Positions 38,899-48,816 of a stretch of DNA of 57,137 nt are shown here, piece by piece. Positions within the stretch are counted from its first letter, which is position 1, and each line of letters begins with the position of its first letter. This stretch comes from Prolixibacteraceae bacterium (GTDB taxonomy: Bacteria; Bacteroidota; Bacteroidia; Bacteroidales; Prolixibacteraceae). The notes beneath the pieces were generated by a model. The model worked only from the letters and a program-made list of their open reading frames with translations. It searched no databases and was not told the origin of the DNA. Position numbers and translations under genes: made by a program. The stretch is from contig JAQICD010000218.1 of NCBI GenBank assembly GCA_027858715.1, forward strand, positions 1 to 57,137, read 5' to 3'.

Positions 38899-39867
38899 TT
38901 AGGTTCGCGGCACCGGCTGATGCTTCCTGAAACGCTTTTTCAGACTCAACTGAGCAACAAACAACCCCCCAATCACCAGTGCAATGCCAATCCCCTTCTG
39001 AAAGCCGGGCAGCTCATCCAGAATAAACCAACTAAACAGGGCAGTAAATACCGGGATTATATTTGTAAACATGTTTGCTTTGGTAATTCCGAGGTAACGT
39101 ACACTGTAGGTTAAAAATATAAAAGCAAAAGTTGAAGCAAAAATAGCCAGATAAACAATCGCCAGAATGGCATCCCAGTCGAGAGGCGTATTCATAAACC
39201 TGTTCTTTTCGAAAGCCAGCCAGAAAGGAAAAAAATAAACCGAACCAATAATATTCTGAAAAAGAATGATGGAAATAGTATTCATCCGATCCGATATATT
39301 CTGCAAAACAACCGTATAACCAACCGCTGCAATTACAGCACCAAACTGCAACATTACACCCAACGGCGAAGCAGTTAACCCAGCACCAAATTCAACAATT
39401 ACAAGCGTAACTCCAAAGAATGAAACGATTATGCCCAGCAGGTTCTTAACCGTAATCTTTTCTTTATAAAACAAGAAAGCGGCAACCGGTGCTACCAGTG
39501 GCACTGTGGCAATAATCACCGATGCAACTGTTGACGAAAGGTACTGCAAGCCAAAGCTTTCGCCCATAAAATACAGAAAAGGCTCAAAAAAAGTCAGCAA
39601 CAACAGGTATTTAAAATCTTTTTTATTGGGAATAACCAATTTGCGGGCAACTTTGGTATATATAAAAATGATAAAGGTCGAAATTACCAGTCGCGACAAC
39701 ACAATGGTTAAAGGCCCGTACGACACATTCGCCTGCTTGAACCAAACAAACGAAATGGCAAAAAACATCATCGAAAGTACAATAGCACTATATACCTTTA
39801 CCGGCTTCTGGTATTCCATATAAAAATATGTTAATTTTTGGTGCTTTACAATATCAGGCCAACACAA
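38899..39867 (-). CDS. EamA/DMT-family transporter
   Basis: Two EamA repeats, 10 TM; LIPNKKDFKYLLLLTFFEPFLYFMGESFGLQYLSSTVASVIIATVPLVAP. Confidence 0.85.
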   Translation of the reverse strand: MCWPDIVKHQKLTYFYMEYQKPVKVYSAIVLSMMFFAISFVWFKQANVSYGPLTIVLSRLVISTFIIFIYTKVARKLVIPNKKDFKYLLLLTFFEPFLYFMGESFGLQYLSSTVASVIIATVPLVAPVAAFLFYKEKITVKNLLGIIVSFFGVTLVIVEFGAGLTASPLGVMLQFGAVIAAVGYTVVLQNISDRMNTISIILFQNIIGSVYFFPFWLAFEKNRFMNTPLDWDAILAIVYLAIFASTFAFIFLTYSVRYLGITKANMFTNIIPVFTALFSWFILDELPGFQKGIGIALVIGGLFVAQLSLKKRFRKHQPVPRT

Positions 39868-40675
39868 ACAAGCTCAATGCCATAACCAACATTCCGCTTA
39901 CCACACCATAAATCGAAAGGTGATGTTCGCCATACTCTTCAGCAGTGGGCAGCAGCTCATCGAGCGAGATAAACACCATAATACCTGCCACAGCAGCTAA
40001 AATAATTCCGGTGAAAATGCCCGAAGTTGCCGTAGTTAAAAACGGCATAATAAAAAGATAAGCCAGTAAACCACCAACAGGCTCAGCCAGTCCCGATGAA
40101 AAAGAAAGCAAGAATGCTTTTCTTCTGCTTCCGGTAGCATAATAAATAGGTACCGAAATGGCAATTCCTTCAGGAATATTGTGAATGGCAATGGCTAACG
40201 CAATGGCAACCCCAACCTTGGGGTCGTTCAGAGCCGACATAAAAGTGGCAATTCCTTCGGGAAAGTTGTGAATAGCAAGTGCAATTGCTGTCATTATACC
40301 CATACGGTACAGACGGTTAAATTTTTCCTCTTTGCGGGTATCGTGCATATCCTCAACCGGTCGTACCTCATGGGGGTTTTCCATCGACGGAATAAATTTA
40401 TCGATAAGTGCAATAATCAACATTCCGGCAAAAAAAGAAGCAATGGTGTAAAACAACGAACGTTTTTCACTGAAGCTTAAGACAAGTTCATCCAGTGCCG
40501 AAGGGAAAATTTCGACGAAAGAAACATAGATCATCACTCCGGCAGAAAAGCCTAAAATGTATGAAAGGAGCTTGGTATTTGTTCTGTTCGTAAAGAAAGC
40601 GAGGGCACTTCCAATTCCCGTTGAAAGCCCGGCAAATAAAGTCAAAAGTGCTGCAATCCAAAAATTATCAATCAT
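39854..40675 (-). CDS. ZIP-family metal transporter
   Basis: ALAIHNFPEGIATFMSALNDPKVGVAIALAIAIHNIPEGIAISVPIYYATGSRRKAFLLSFSSGLAEPVGG; ZupT-like. Confidence 0.93.
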   Translation of the reverse strand: MIDNFWIAALLTLFAGLSTGIGSALAFFTNRTNTKLLSYILGFSAGVMIYVSFVEIFPSALDELVLSFSEKRSLFYTIASFFAGMLIIALIDKFIPSMENPHEVRPVEDMHDTRKEEKFNRLYRMGIMTAIALAIHNFPEGIATFMSALNDPKVGVAIALAIAIHNIPEGIAISVPIYYATGSRRKAFLLSFSSGLAEPVGGLLAYLFIMPFLTTATSGIFTGIILAAVAGIMVFISLDELLPTAEEYGEHHLSIYGVVSGMLVMALSLFVLA

Positions 40676-40832
40676 TTACAATTCGTTTTTTTATAATTAA
40701 ACAAAATGAAAAGTTTATTTTTTGTTAAGTGCATCTACTCTAATAATTCTGGCTTAAATATACCTTTGATTTTTGAAATAAGTTGCTACTTTTGCTCATA
40801 AATTATTGGTATAAATTTAAAGAGTTAATATT

Positions 40833-41000
40833 ATGGCTTATGTAATTTCTGACGAATGTACCGCATGTGGTACTTGTATCGATGAATGCCCTGTAGAGGC
40901 AATCGCTGAAGGTGATATCTATACAATTGACCCTGAACTATGTACTGACTGCGGTTCATGTGTTGAAGTTTGTCCTGTTGAAGCAATTTCACCAGAATAA
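40833..41000 (+). CDS. 2[4Fe-4S] ferredoxin (55 aa)
   Basis: Not in supplied ORF list. MAYVISDECTACGTCIDECPVEAIAEGDIYTIDPELCTDCGSCVEVCPVEAISPE*. Confidence 0.97.
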   Translation: MAYVISDECTACGTCIDECPVEAIAEGDIYTIDPELCTDCGSCVEVCPVEAISPE

Positions 41001-41055
41001 CATTTGACTCAGCATTAAAGTCAATAAAAATTTCAGATTTCTACAATCCGAAAAG

Positions 41056-41085
41056 GGTGTCCCAAATAAAAGGACACCTTTTTTT
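41056..41085 (+). terminator. Rho-independent terminator after ferredoxin
   Basis: GGTGTCC/GGACACC stem followed by TTTTTTT. Confidence 0.8.
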
Positions 41086-41141
41086 GTAACATAAACACCA
41101 TTCACATCAGTATATCCTTCTCATTTTTGTATTTTTGTTAA

Positions 41142-41642
41142 GTGAAAAAGAAAAACTTAAAATACAGAACAAGGGCAATGTTTATTCACAAAGCACTGAA
41201 AAACAACAAACGAAAGGTGCATTTCCCTTCAGCCACCAAGGTTAAAACTATCGGGATAATATGTGATGCCAATAATAACGAAACCAGCCTGTCGATACCA
41301 TTTATCAAAAATGCAAAACATTCTGTATTGAAAATCCACAATACCAGACGCCCCAAACAAAACAGCGATATGGCTGTTTATAAGTCGGATCGAAATTTAT
41401 TGGGGCTGCCCACCAAAAAATGGATAATACCATTTATTGACGAAACATTCGACATTTTGATTGATCTGACCGATGGAACAAATCAAGCAATAGAGTATAT
41501 TTGTGCGCGATCGGTTGCCGGTTTTAAAACCGGCACAAACCCCGAAAGCCGGGTTTACGACCTGATTATCAAGCATAATTTTGAAAATTCAAATAGCTTT
41601 ATAAACGAGATTGAACGAACATTAAATAATCTGAATCAATAA
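41142..41642 (+). CDS. Conserved hypothetical protein (166 aa; possibly DUF6913)
   Basis: Intact ORF directly upstream of dapA; family name recalled, not checked. Confidence 0.6.
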   Translation: MKKKNLKYRTRAMFIHKALKNNKRKVHFPSATKVKTIGIICDANNNETSLSIPFIKNAKHSVLKIHNTRRPKQNSDMAVYKSDRNLLGLPTKKWIIPFIDETFDILIDLTDGTNQAIEYICARSVAGFKTGTNPESRVYDLIIKHNFENSNSFINEIERTLNNLNQ

Positions 41643-41723
41643 TCCCCAGTTTCGTTAAATATTGGGGATTCGATTTAATAATATTATTTTAAGGCCAATA
41701 TAAATACAAATGAACATTGATTT

Positions 41724-42599
41724 ATGGAAAACATTCTAAAAGGAACCGGACCCGCATTAGTAACTCCCTTCAAAAAAGATTTAAGTGTTGACTATGATGC
41801 ACTTGAAAAAGTTCTGGAATACGTTATCAATGGTGGAGTCGATTTTTTAGTTGCGCTTGGAACTACGGCTGAAACAGCCACGTTATCGCACGAAGAACGC
41901 CACGAGGTTTACCGATATATTAAAAAAGTAAATAACAAACGACTACCACTTGTGGTGGGTTTTGGTGGCAACAATACTGCCGAGGTAATCGAACATATCA
42001 AAAAAGCCAATTTTGAAGATGTAAATGCCATCTTATCGGTTGTGCCATATTACAACAAGCCCAACCAGGAAGGGCTGTACCGACACTTTATGGCCATTGC
42101 CGAAGTTTGTCCGGTGCCCCTTATTTTATACAACGTTCCCGGACGTACAGGCGTAAACATGGACGCTGAAACGACAATCAGACTTGCCAAAGCCTCTGAT
42201 AAGTTTATCGGAATTAAAGAAGCATCAGGCGATATTGAACAGGTAAAAACCATTATCAAAAATGCGCCTAAAGGATTTCTGGTACTCAGTGGTGAAGATG
42301 GTTTGATTAACGAGATCGCATCACTTGGTGGCAATGGGGTTATTTCGGTACTGGCAAACGCATTTCCAAAACGTACGGTTGAGTTAACAAATAAAAGCAT
42401 TGAAAATGCGGCAGCTGCAAAGTCGTTACAAGATGATTTTGCCGACCTCATTGAACTTCTGTTTATCGAAGGAAACCCCGCAGGTGTTAAGGCCGCACTG
42501 AACCAAAAAGGGCTCATAGAGAATGTTTTACGGCTTCCGCTATGTCCGGTAAGCGACGAAACATATAAGAAAATCAGCCTTGTAATGGACGAGCAGTAA
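41724..42599 (+). CDS. dapA: 4-hydroxy-tetrahydrodipicolinate synthase
   Basis: GTGPALVTPF, ALGTTAETATLSHEER, PLILYNVPGRTGVN, FIGIKEASGD (Schiff-base Lys), GGNGVISVLANAFP. Confidence 0.96.
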   Translation: MENILKGTGPALVTPFKKDLSVDYDALEKVLEYVINGGVDFLVALGTTAETATLSHEERHEVYRYIKKVNNKRLPLVVGFGGNNTAEVIEHIKKANFEDVNAILSVVPYYNKPNQEGLYRHFMAIAEVCPVPLILYNVPGRTGVNMDAETTIRLAKASDKFIGIKEASGDIEQVKTIIKNAPKGFLVLSGEDGLINEIASLGGNGVISVLANAFPKRTVELTNKSIENAAAAKSLQDDFADLIELLFIEGNPAGVKAALNQKGLIENVLRLPLCPVSDETYKKISLVMDEQ

Positions 42600-42601
42600 T
42601 T

Positions 42602-43744
42602 ATGGCCATCGATTTCTCTAAAGTACCTTCGCCATGTTTTGTACTCGACGAGCAGTTGCTTGAGAAAAACCTGAAACTTATTGCTTCGGTTAAACAACGT
42701 GCCGGAGTCGAAATCATTTTGGCTTTTAAAGGTTTTGCCATGTGGGGTGCATTTCCTCTGGTAAAAAAATATATAGGCTCAACCACAGCCAGTTCGCTCA
42801 ATGAAGCACGACTGGCCAACGATTTTTTTGGTGCGCCGGCACATACTTATGCACCGGTTTATACGCAAAATGATTTCCCGGCTATTATCAAAAACTCGAG
42901 CCATATTACCTTTAACTCACTTACCCAGTTTGAGCGTTTTTTGCCAATGATTAAGCAGTCGGCAAAAAACATTTCAGTTGGGCTACGGGTTAACCCCGAA
43001 TATTCTGAGGTTGAAACAGAACTATACAACCCATGCGCCCCCGGGTCTCGACTGGGAGTAACAGCTGAACAACTGCCCGATCTGCTACCTGCCGAAATTG
43101 AAGGACTTCATTTTCATACTTTATGCGAATCGAAATCGTTCGACCTTGAAAAAACACTTCAGGCTTTTGAGCTAAAATTCGGAAAGTACTTCAGCCGGAT
43201 AAAATGGATAAACATGGGTGGCGGTCACCTTATGACTCATAAAGATTACGACGTTGAACATCTGATTTCGGTACTTACCGGTTTCAGGCAACGAACTGGT
43301 CTTAAGGTTATTCTGGAACCGGGCAGCGCCTTTGCTTGGGAAACCGGCTACCTGATTTCGACCATCAACGATATTGTTGAAAATAAAGGCATAAAAACAG
43401 CTATGCTCGATGTATCGTTTGCTGCACACATGCCCGACTGCCTCGAAATGCCCTACAAGCCAAGAATTACCGACAGTTATTTCGAGCCTGTTCCGGGCAA
43501 ACCCACCTACCGTATGGGTGGAAACTCATGCTTGTCGGGCGACTACGTAGGGTTTTGGTCGTTTGATAAAGAACTCGAAGTTGGCGACCAAATTATTTTT
43601 GAAGATATGATTCATTACACCATGGTGAAAACAACCTTTTTTAATGGTGTTCAGCATCCAGCAATCGGTACATGGAACGACACTACAGGCTTTAAACTAC
43701 TGCGCGAATTCACTTTTGAGGACTATAAAAATAAGCTCTCGTAA
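42602..43744 (+). CDS. nspC: Carboxynorspermidine decarboxylase
   Basis: PLP decarboxylase fold: LAFKGFAMWGAFPLV, EGLHFHTLCESKSFD, WINMGGGHLMTHKDYD, LEPGSAFAW, MGGNSCLSGDYVG. Confidence 0.93.
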   Translation: MAIDFSKVPSPCFVLDEQLLEKNLKLIASVKQRAGVEIILAFKGFAMWGAFPLVKKYIGSTTASSLNEARLANDFFGAPAHTYAPVYTQNDFPAIIKNSSHITFNSLTQFERFLPMIKQSAKNISVGLRVNPEYSEVETELYNPCAPGSRLGVTAEQLPDLLPAEIEGLHFHTLCESKSFDLEKTLQAFELKFGKYFSRIKWINMGGGHLMTHKDYDVEHLISVLTGFRQRTGLKVILEPGSAFAWETGYLISTINDIVENKGIKTAMLDVSFAAHMPDCLEMPYKPRITDSYFEPVPGKPTYRMGGNSCLSGDYVGFWSFDKELEVGDQIIFEDMIHYTMVKTTFFNGVQHPAIGTWNDTTGFKLLREFTFEDYKNKLS

Positions 43745-43945
43745 TAAGAAACTCTGTTTAAGTTTTATCCTTAGGGATGTTTTTACGTCTTCCAAAAACA
43801 AAATTCAAACATACGAGTTTCTAAGTTAAAGTACTGCTCGTCATTTTGATTTTAAATCAAAATAATGGATATTGTCATTTCTTGTGATACGAATTATACC
43901 GATTTTTGAATTTATTTTTTGTTAACCTTTAAAATACAAGATATA

Positions 43946-45139
43946 GTGGGACGAGTATTAATAATTGGAGCTGGCGGTGTAGGAACCGTAGTAGCTCATA
44001 AAATGGCAGCCAACCCCGATGTTTTTACCGACATTATGCTGGCCAGCCGTACCAAAGCAAAATGCGATGCTATTGCAGAAGCCATTGGCGACAACCGCAT
44101 TAAAACAGCACAAGTAGATGCCAACAAAGTACCTGAACTGGTAAGCCTGATAAACAGTTTTAAACCTGACATTGTTGTTAATGTAGCACTACCGTATCAG
44201 GATTTGACCATTATGGATGCCTGCCTCGAAACCAAAACAGCTTACCTCGACACGGCAAACTACGAACCCGAAAACGAGGCTAAATTTGAATATAAATGGC
44301 AGTGGGCTTACAAAGACGAGTTTAAAAAAGCCGGCATTACAGCCATACTGGGTTGCGGTTTCGACCCGGGTGTTACAAGCATTTACACCGCTTACGCTGC
44401 AAAGCATCATTTCGACGAAATTCAGTATCTCGATATTGTTGATTGCAATGCCGGCGACCACGGAAAAGCTTTTGCCACAAACTTCAATCCCGAGATAAAC
44501 ATTCGCGAGGTTACCCAAAAAGGAAAGTACTGGGAAAACGGCGAATGGAAGCTTACCGAGCCTCACGAAATACACAAACCGCTAAAATATCCGAATATCG
44601 GACCTAAGGAATCGTACCTGATTTACCACGAAGAACTTGAATCACTGGTGAAAAATTTCCCAACGCTTAAGCGTGCACGCTTTTGGATGACGTTTGGTCA
44701 GGAATATCTTACCCATCTGCGGGTTATTCAAAATATTGGCATGGCAGGCATTGAGCCCGTTATCTACGAAGGCAAGGAAATTGTGCCCATTAAGTTTTTG
44801 AAAGCGGTACTGCCCGATCCCGGCGAACTGGGCGAGAACTACACCGGCGAAACATCAATTGGATGCCGTATTAAAGGACTAAAAGATGGCAAAGAAAAAA
44901 CATACTACATTTACAACAATTGCAGCCACGAAGCAGCCTACAAAGAAACCGGGGCACAAGGTGTAAGTTACACCACCGGCGTACCGGCAATGACTGGTGC
45001 CATGATGTACCTAAAAGGCATATGGACTGGTGCAGGTGTTTTCAATGTTGAAGAATTCAATCCCGACCCCTTCCTCGACGAAGTGGCCAAACAAGGCTTA
45101 CCCTGGGTTGAGCTTCACGATGTTGATTTAGAACTGTAA
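43946..45139 (+). CDS. Carboxynorspermidine dehydrogenase/synthase (saccharopine dehydrogenase-like)
   Basis: GRVLIIGAGGVGTVVAHKMA Rossmann motif; LGCGFDPGVTSIYTAYA; partner to nspC. GTG start at 43946 preferred over TTG at 43919. Confidence 0.9.
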   Translation: MGRVLIIGAGGVGTVVAHKMAANPDVFTDIMLASRTKAKCDAIAEAIGDNRIKTAQVDANKVPELVSLINSFKPDIVVNVALPYQDLTIMDACLETKTAYLDTANYEPENEAKFEYKWQWAYKDEFKKAGITAILGCGFDPGVTSIYTAYAAKHHFDEIQYLDIVDCNAGDHGKAFATNFNPEINIREVTQKGKYWENGEWKLTEPHEIHKPLKYPNIGPKESYLIYHEELESLVKNFPTLKRARFWMTFGQEYLTHLRVIQNIGMAGIEPVIYEGKEIVPIKFLKAVLPDPGELGENYTGETSIGCRIKGLKDGKEKTYYIYNNCSHEAAYKETGAQGVSYTTGVPAMTGAMMYLKGIWTGAGVFNVEEFNPDPFLDEVAKQGLPWVELHDVDLEL

Positions 45140-45256
45140 AACATAACACCTTAGTATTGCCAGCATGGCTAATTACAATTAGCTTTACTGTGTTTGTATT
45201 ACAATAATTACGCAAGCCATTAATTTATATTCAAAAATACACAGGCATAAGAAGCA

Positions 45257-47512
45257 TTAATATTTCACAACTCTTTTGGTAAAGCTGGCATCACCTGCCA
45301 AAATTTTAATGAAGTAAACACCCCGTTGCAACTCGCCAAAGTTGATATAACCGAGATCGCCGGTGTAATGTTTCACCACGACACCTTCAGTAGAATACAG
45401 TTTAATTTCTGATATTCTTTCAGAGGAAGCAATATGCAAAATATCCTGCACCGGATTGGGAAATGTTTTTATCCACACATTGGAATTCAACATGGAAGTA
45501 CTCGATTGATATTCAATTTTTATAAGGAATAAATTGGCTACATCATCTTTGCTTAACACATGTGTTCCAGCAGACAGGCCAACTGAAACAATGCCTGCAA
45601 CAGCGGTATAACTGGTTCCGTTAATCTTAATCTCTCCCGTAAAATCGTTGTTAAATACCAACGTTAACAGCGATTCGTCGATGGTTGTAAAAGCAACATT
45701 GGTTGACGATTCGATTTTCAGGCACTGTGTAAGTGTTTGTCCGCCATAGGTCACTGTTCCCTTCGAATCGGAAAGGTTGCCGCTTATGGCGAAAAATGTG
45801 CTTTGAATTCCGTCGGTTGTGAAATTGTGAACCACATTGCCTGTGATTTCATCGGGATCGTCATCATCGCCTGGATCATTCCCTTCGCCATCGGCCTGAA
45901 CAGCAATCAACTGAGTTTTGTAAGTTACCAGCGCCTGCTTAAGCGCCGGGTTCACGGCATAATCAGCATCATCCTTCGCATTGTCAAAAACCCATTTAAA
46001 ATCGCCGCCGTTCATTCGTCCGGCATACATTTGCACTTTATCTTTTGCTTCTTCCGGACTATCGGGTATATATTTATACATAATACCTTCGTCGGTATCG
46101 AAATTATTGTAACGGTTGTCTCCTTTGTCCGAAACCACACTTCCAGGTACTTCTTCGTTGCGCGTTTCGGCAACATAAGCATCAAAATCCGTCGTTGGGT
46201 CGGAGTAGGCCTCATCGCCATAGGCCACAAACCGGCGATGGCCAATCATGTAATTATTAAAAGCTTTAATGCTGCCCCCGTCTTCTTTCGAAAAAGTTGG
46301 CATATCGGAATAATCGTTGGCTTGTTTGCTTTCATCGTAAACATCGGATCCCTGCATAGACGTCAGAATCGGGTATTTACAATTCCTGAAATAATTGCCT
46401 TCAACAAAAACCGACGAAGCATTGGTAGCGCCAACTCCATATTTGGCTATTCCATCGTAGTAATTGTTATATACATGCACACTATGGCTTCTCACCCTTG
46501 GATGACGACTATCGGAATGGTCGTACCAGTTATGATGGTAGGTTAAAAAACGCGGATCTTCGATACCATTACCCAGGAGATTTGATTTCCCTGTATCCCA
46601 GAAATGATTGTACGAGAACGTAACAAAGCCCGACCGTTTGCAATCGAGCGCTCCGTCGCCTTTGGCCTGATCGGAATCGCCACCGGCATTGCCATAAAAG
46701 AAATCGCAATGATGCACCCAAACATATTCGTTGTCCTGCTGAAGGCTAACATCATCGCCTTCGTTGCTGTCGCAATTCATAAAGCCAATATTGCGGATTT
46801 CAATATTCGAAGCATTTTTCACACGTATCCCCCAACCATCGGCAGTTGCATCGTCTCCCACACCTTCTAATGTAATATATCCGGCTGAATTATTGTCATT
46901 TTCAATAACAATATCTCCCTTATCGAGATACGAAGGATCTGTTATCTGGCCAACCAGTCGCACAATTAACGGGCGGTTATCTTTCCCTTTTTTGAATCCT
47001 TCGAGTATGGTTTGAATGCCCACACAAGGGTTGGTATTAGCGCCAGTAACCTCAAGTGATATTGTATTTTTTGTGTTTTCGGTAATATAAATAATTACGG
47101 CATTATCCTTATGTGTTCCGTCTAACTGGTATGCACCGGGCACTCGTTCGTTCGAGAAAGCAAAGCCTGTACGATCGTGCTGCATAACGGTAATCACTTC
47201 CGTTTCAGCTTCGTTAACCTCTTCGTCTTCAATTACAGCCTTAACCATAAGTGTGTAATTACCTGCTTTCAATCCCAATACATCGGCACGAAAATATGAC
47301 CCATAATCCCTGATCAGCTGATCGTCGATTTTAACATTGGTTGCACTGCCGCCGCTATAGTAAACATTATAGCTTTCGGCCTCATCAACTGGTGCCCATT
47401 GCACATAGGCCGATTCAATCCAGCCTTCTGCTTCATTAATAACTAACGATTGGGCAAAAGTATATTGCCATGTAAAAACTAATATGCAAGATAACAGAAT
47501 AAATTTTCTCAT
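45257..47512 (-). CDS. Secreted pectate lyase (PL1-like) with C-terminal T9SS sorting domain
   Basis: Signal peptide, parallel beta-helix with EYVWVHHCDFFYGN...YNHFWDTGKSNLLG...LTYHHNWYDHSDSRHPRVR; type A CTD TFPNPVQDILHIASSERISEIKLYSTEGVVVKHY...RGVYFIKILAGDASFTKRVVKY. Confidence 0.9.
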   Translation of the reverse strand: MRKFILLSCILVFTWQYTFAQSLVINEAEGWIESAYVQWAPVDEAESYNVYYSGGSATNVKIDDQLIRDYGSYFRADVLGLKAGNYTLMVKAVIEDEEVNEAETEVITVMQHDRTGFAFSNERVPGAYQLDGTHKDNAVIIYITENTKNTISLEVTGANTNPCVGIQTILEGFKKGKDNRPLIVRLVGQITDPSYLDKGDIVIENDNNSAGYITLEGVGDDATADGWGIRVKNASNIEIRNIGFMNCDSNEGDDVSLQQDNEYVWVHHCDFFYGNAGGDSDQAKGDGALDCKRSGFVTFSYNHFWDTGKSNLLGNGIEDPRFLTYHHNWYDHSDSRHPRVRSHSVHVYNNYYDGIAKYGVGATNASSVFVEGNYFRNCKYPILTSMQGSDVYDESKQANDYSDMPTFSKEDGGSIKAFNNYMIGHRRFVAYGDEAYSDPTTDFDAYVAETRNEEVPGSVVSDKGDNRYNNFDTDEGIMYKYIPDSPEEAKDKVQMYAGRMNGGDFKWVFDNAKDDADYAVNPALKQALVTYKTQLIAVQADGEGNDPGDDDDPDEITGNVVHNFTTDGIQSTFFAISGNLSDSKGTVTYGGQTLTQCLKIESSTNVAFTTIDESLLTLVFNNDFTGEIKINGTSYTAVAGIVSVGLSAGTHVLSKDDVANLFLIKIEYQSSTSMLNSNVWIKTFPNPVQDILHIASSERISEIKLYSTEGVVVKHYTGDLGYINFGELQRGVYFIKILAGDASFTKRVVKY

Positions 47513-47678
47513 GAGTTTAGAATTATTATCGGAAATTAGACATGCAAAGTTAAAAATTCATTTTGATTAAGAGCTGCTGAACAAAACAAAGCAGATGAGA
47601 AATCAACAAAAGCCAATATTTGGTTTTATACGTTTATAATAAAAAATTATCTTTGGCGTTATTTGGTAAACATCGACA

Positions 47679-48722
47679 ATGAACCGACTTATATACATTC
47701 TTATATTCATCTTATTTGCATTTAAAGGTTTTGGCCAGTTTGGAGGCGGATCTACCTACGATTTTTTGAATCTGTCTGCATCTGCAAGGATTAATGCACT
47801 TGGGGGTAACCAAGTTGGCTTGCTTGACGAAACCGAGTTGGGCTTTACCTACTACAACCCGGCTACTTTAAGACCAGCCATGCACAACGGCGTTTCAGTT
47901 AACTATATCGATTATGTTGCCGACATCAGAATTGGTTACGCAGCATACGGACTGCATTTCGACAACATTGGCACTTTTGCCGCGGGCATGCAATTTGTTA
48001 ATTACGGATCGTTTATCGAAGCCGACGAGTATGGTAACCGCTCGGGCAATAGCTTTAGTGCCGGCGATTATGCACTAAACATTATTTATTCGCGAAATGT
48101 ATGGAACAACATCACCGTTGGTGCCAACCTCAAACCCATTTATTCGGCATACGAAAACTATAATTCATTTGGAATCGCATCCGACATTGGAGTAACTTAT
48201 GCCGATTCGTCGGGTAATTTTAATGCCGGGCTTGTAGCCAAAAACATGGGGATGCAATTAACAACCTACAATAATGAAGATGGCTCACGCGAGCCCCTGC
48301 CCTTCGACTTACAGGCAGGTTTTTCACAAAAACTGGCACACGCTCCCTTTCGGTTTAACGTAACACTACAAAATCTCACAAACTGGAAATTAACCGATAA
48401 AAACACATGGGATTACGACAATAAAACCGAAAATCAGATTTTAGTTGGAAGCTCAGATGATTTTTTCAAGCAGTTTCTCAGACATGCCATATTGGGTGTA
48501 GAGTTTATCCCTTCGGATAATTTTTTAATCGGAATAGGTTATAACTTTCAACGCAGGTTCGAATTATCGATAAGCGATCGCCCCGGCGCAGTTGGGCTTT
48601 CGGGCGGTTTCACCATAAAGGTTTCAAAGTTCAGAGTTTCGTATGCCATTGCCAGCTATCACCTTAGCGGCACCTCGAATACTTTTTCAATCACAACCAA
48701 CCTTTCGGAGTTTATCAGGTAG
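47679..48722 (+). CDS. porQ: Type IX secretion system protein PorQ
   Basis: GGGSTYDFLNLSASARINALGGNQVGLLDETELGFTYYNPATLRPAMHNGVSVNYIDYVADIRIGYAAYG; upstream of cmk. Confidence 0.85.
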   Translation: MNRLIYILIFILFAFKGFGQFGGGSTYDFLNLSASARINALGGNQVGLLDETELGFTYYNPATLRPAMHNGVSVNYIDYVADIRIGYAAYGLHFDNIGTFAAGMQFVNYGSFIEADEYGNRSGNSFSAGDYALNIIYSRNVWNNITVGANLKPIYSAYENYNSFGIASDIGVTYADSSGNFNAGLVAKNMGMQLTTYNNEDGSREPLPFDLQAGFSQKLAHAPFRFNVTLQNLTNWKLTDKNTWDYDNKTENQILVGSSDDFFKQFLRHAILGVEFIPSDNFLIGIGYNFQRRFELSISDRPGAVGLSGGFTIKVSKFRVSYAIASYHLSGTSNTFSITTNLSEFIR

Positions 48723-48784
48723 AACTTATACTTGAAAACTAAATCCGACGGTAAGAAACTCTTCAAAAAGACAAAATTGTCTTA

Positions 48785-48790
48785 TATTTG
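48785..48790 (+). promoter_or_regulatory. Putative -7 promoter element (TATATTTG-type) for cmk operon
   Basis: TTATATTTGAC about 30 bp before the cmk ATG, flanked by a palindrome at 48768-48783. Confidence 0.35.
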
Positions 48791-48816
48791 ACTTTTATTC
48801 CCAAATAATTAGCATC

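Noticed and set aside
41671-41723. Lysine riboswitch upstream of dapA
   Set aside because: The leader is too short and shows none of the conserved lysine-riboswitch elements.
42050-42697. 215-aa ORF antisense to dapA/nspC
   Set aside because: Shadow ORF spanning two well-supported genes.
45737-46546. 269-aa ORF antisense to the pectate lyase
   Set aside because: Long but explained by codon bias of the opposite strand, where the lyase motifs are unambiguous.
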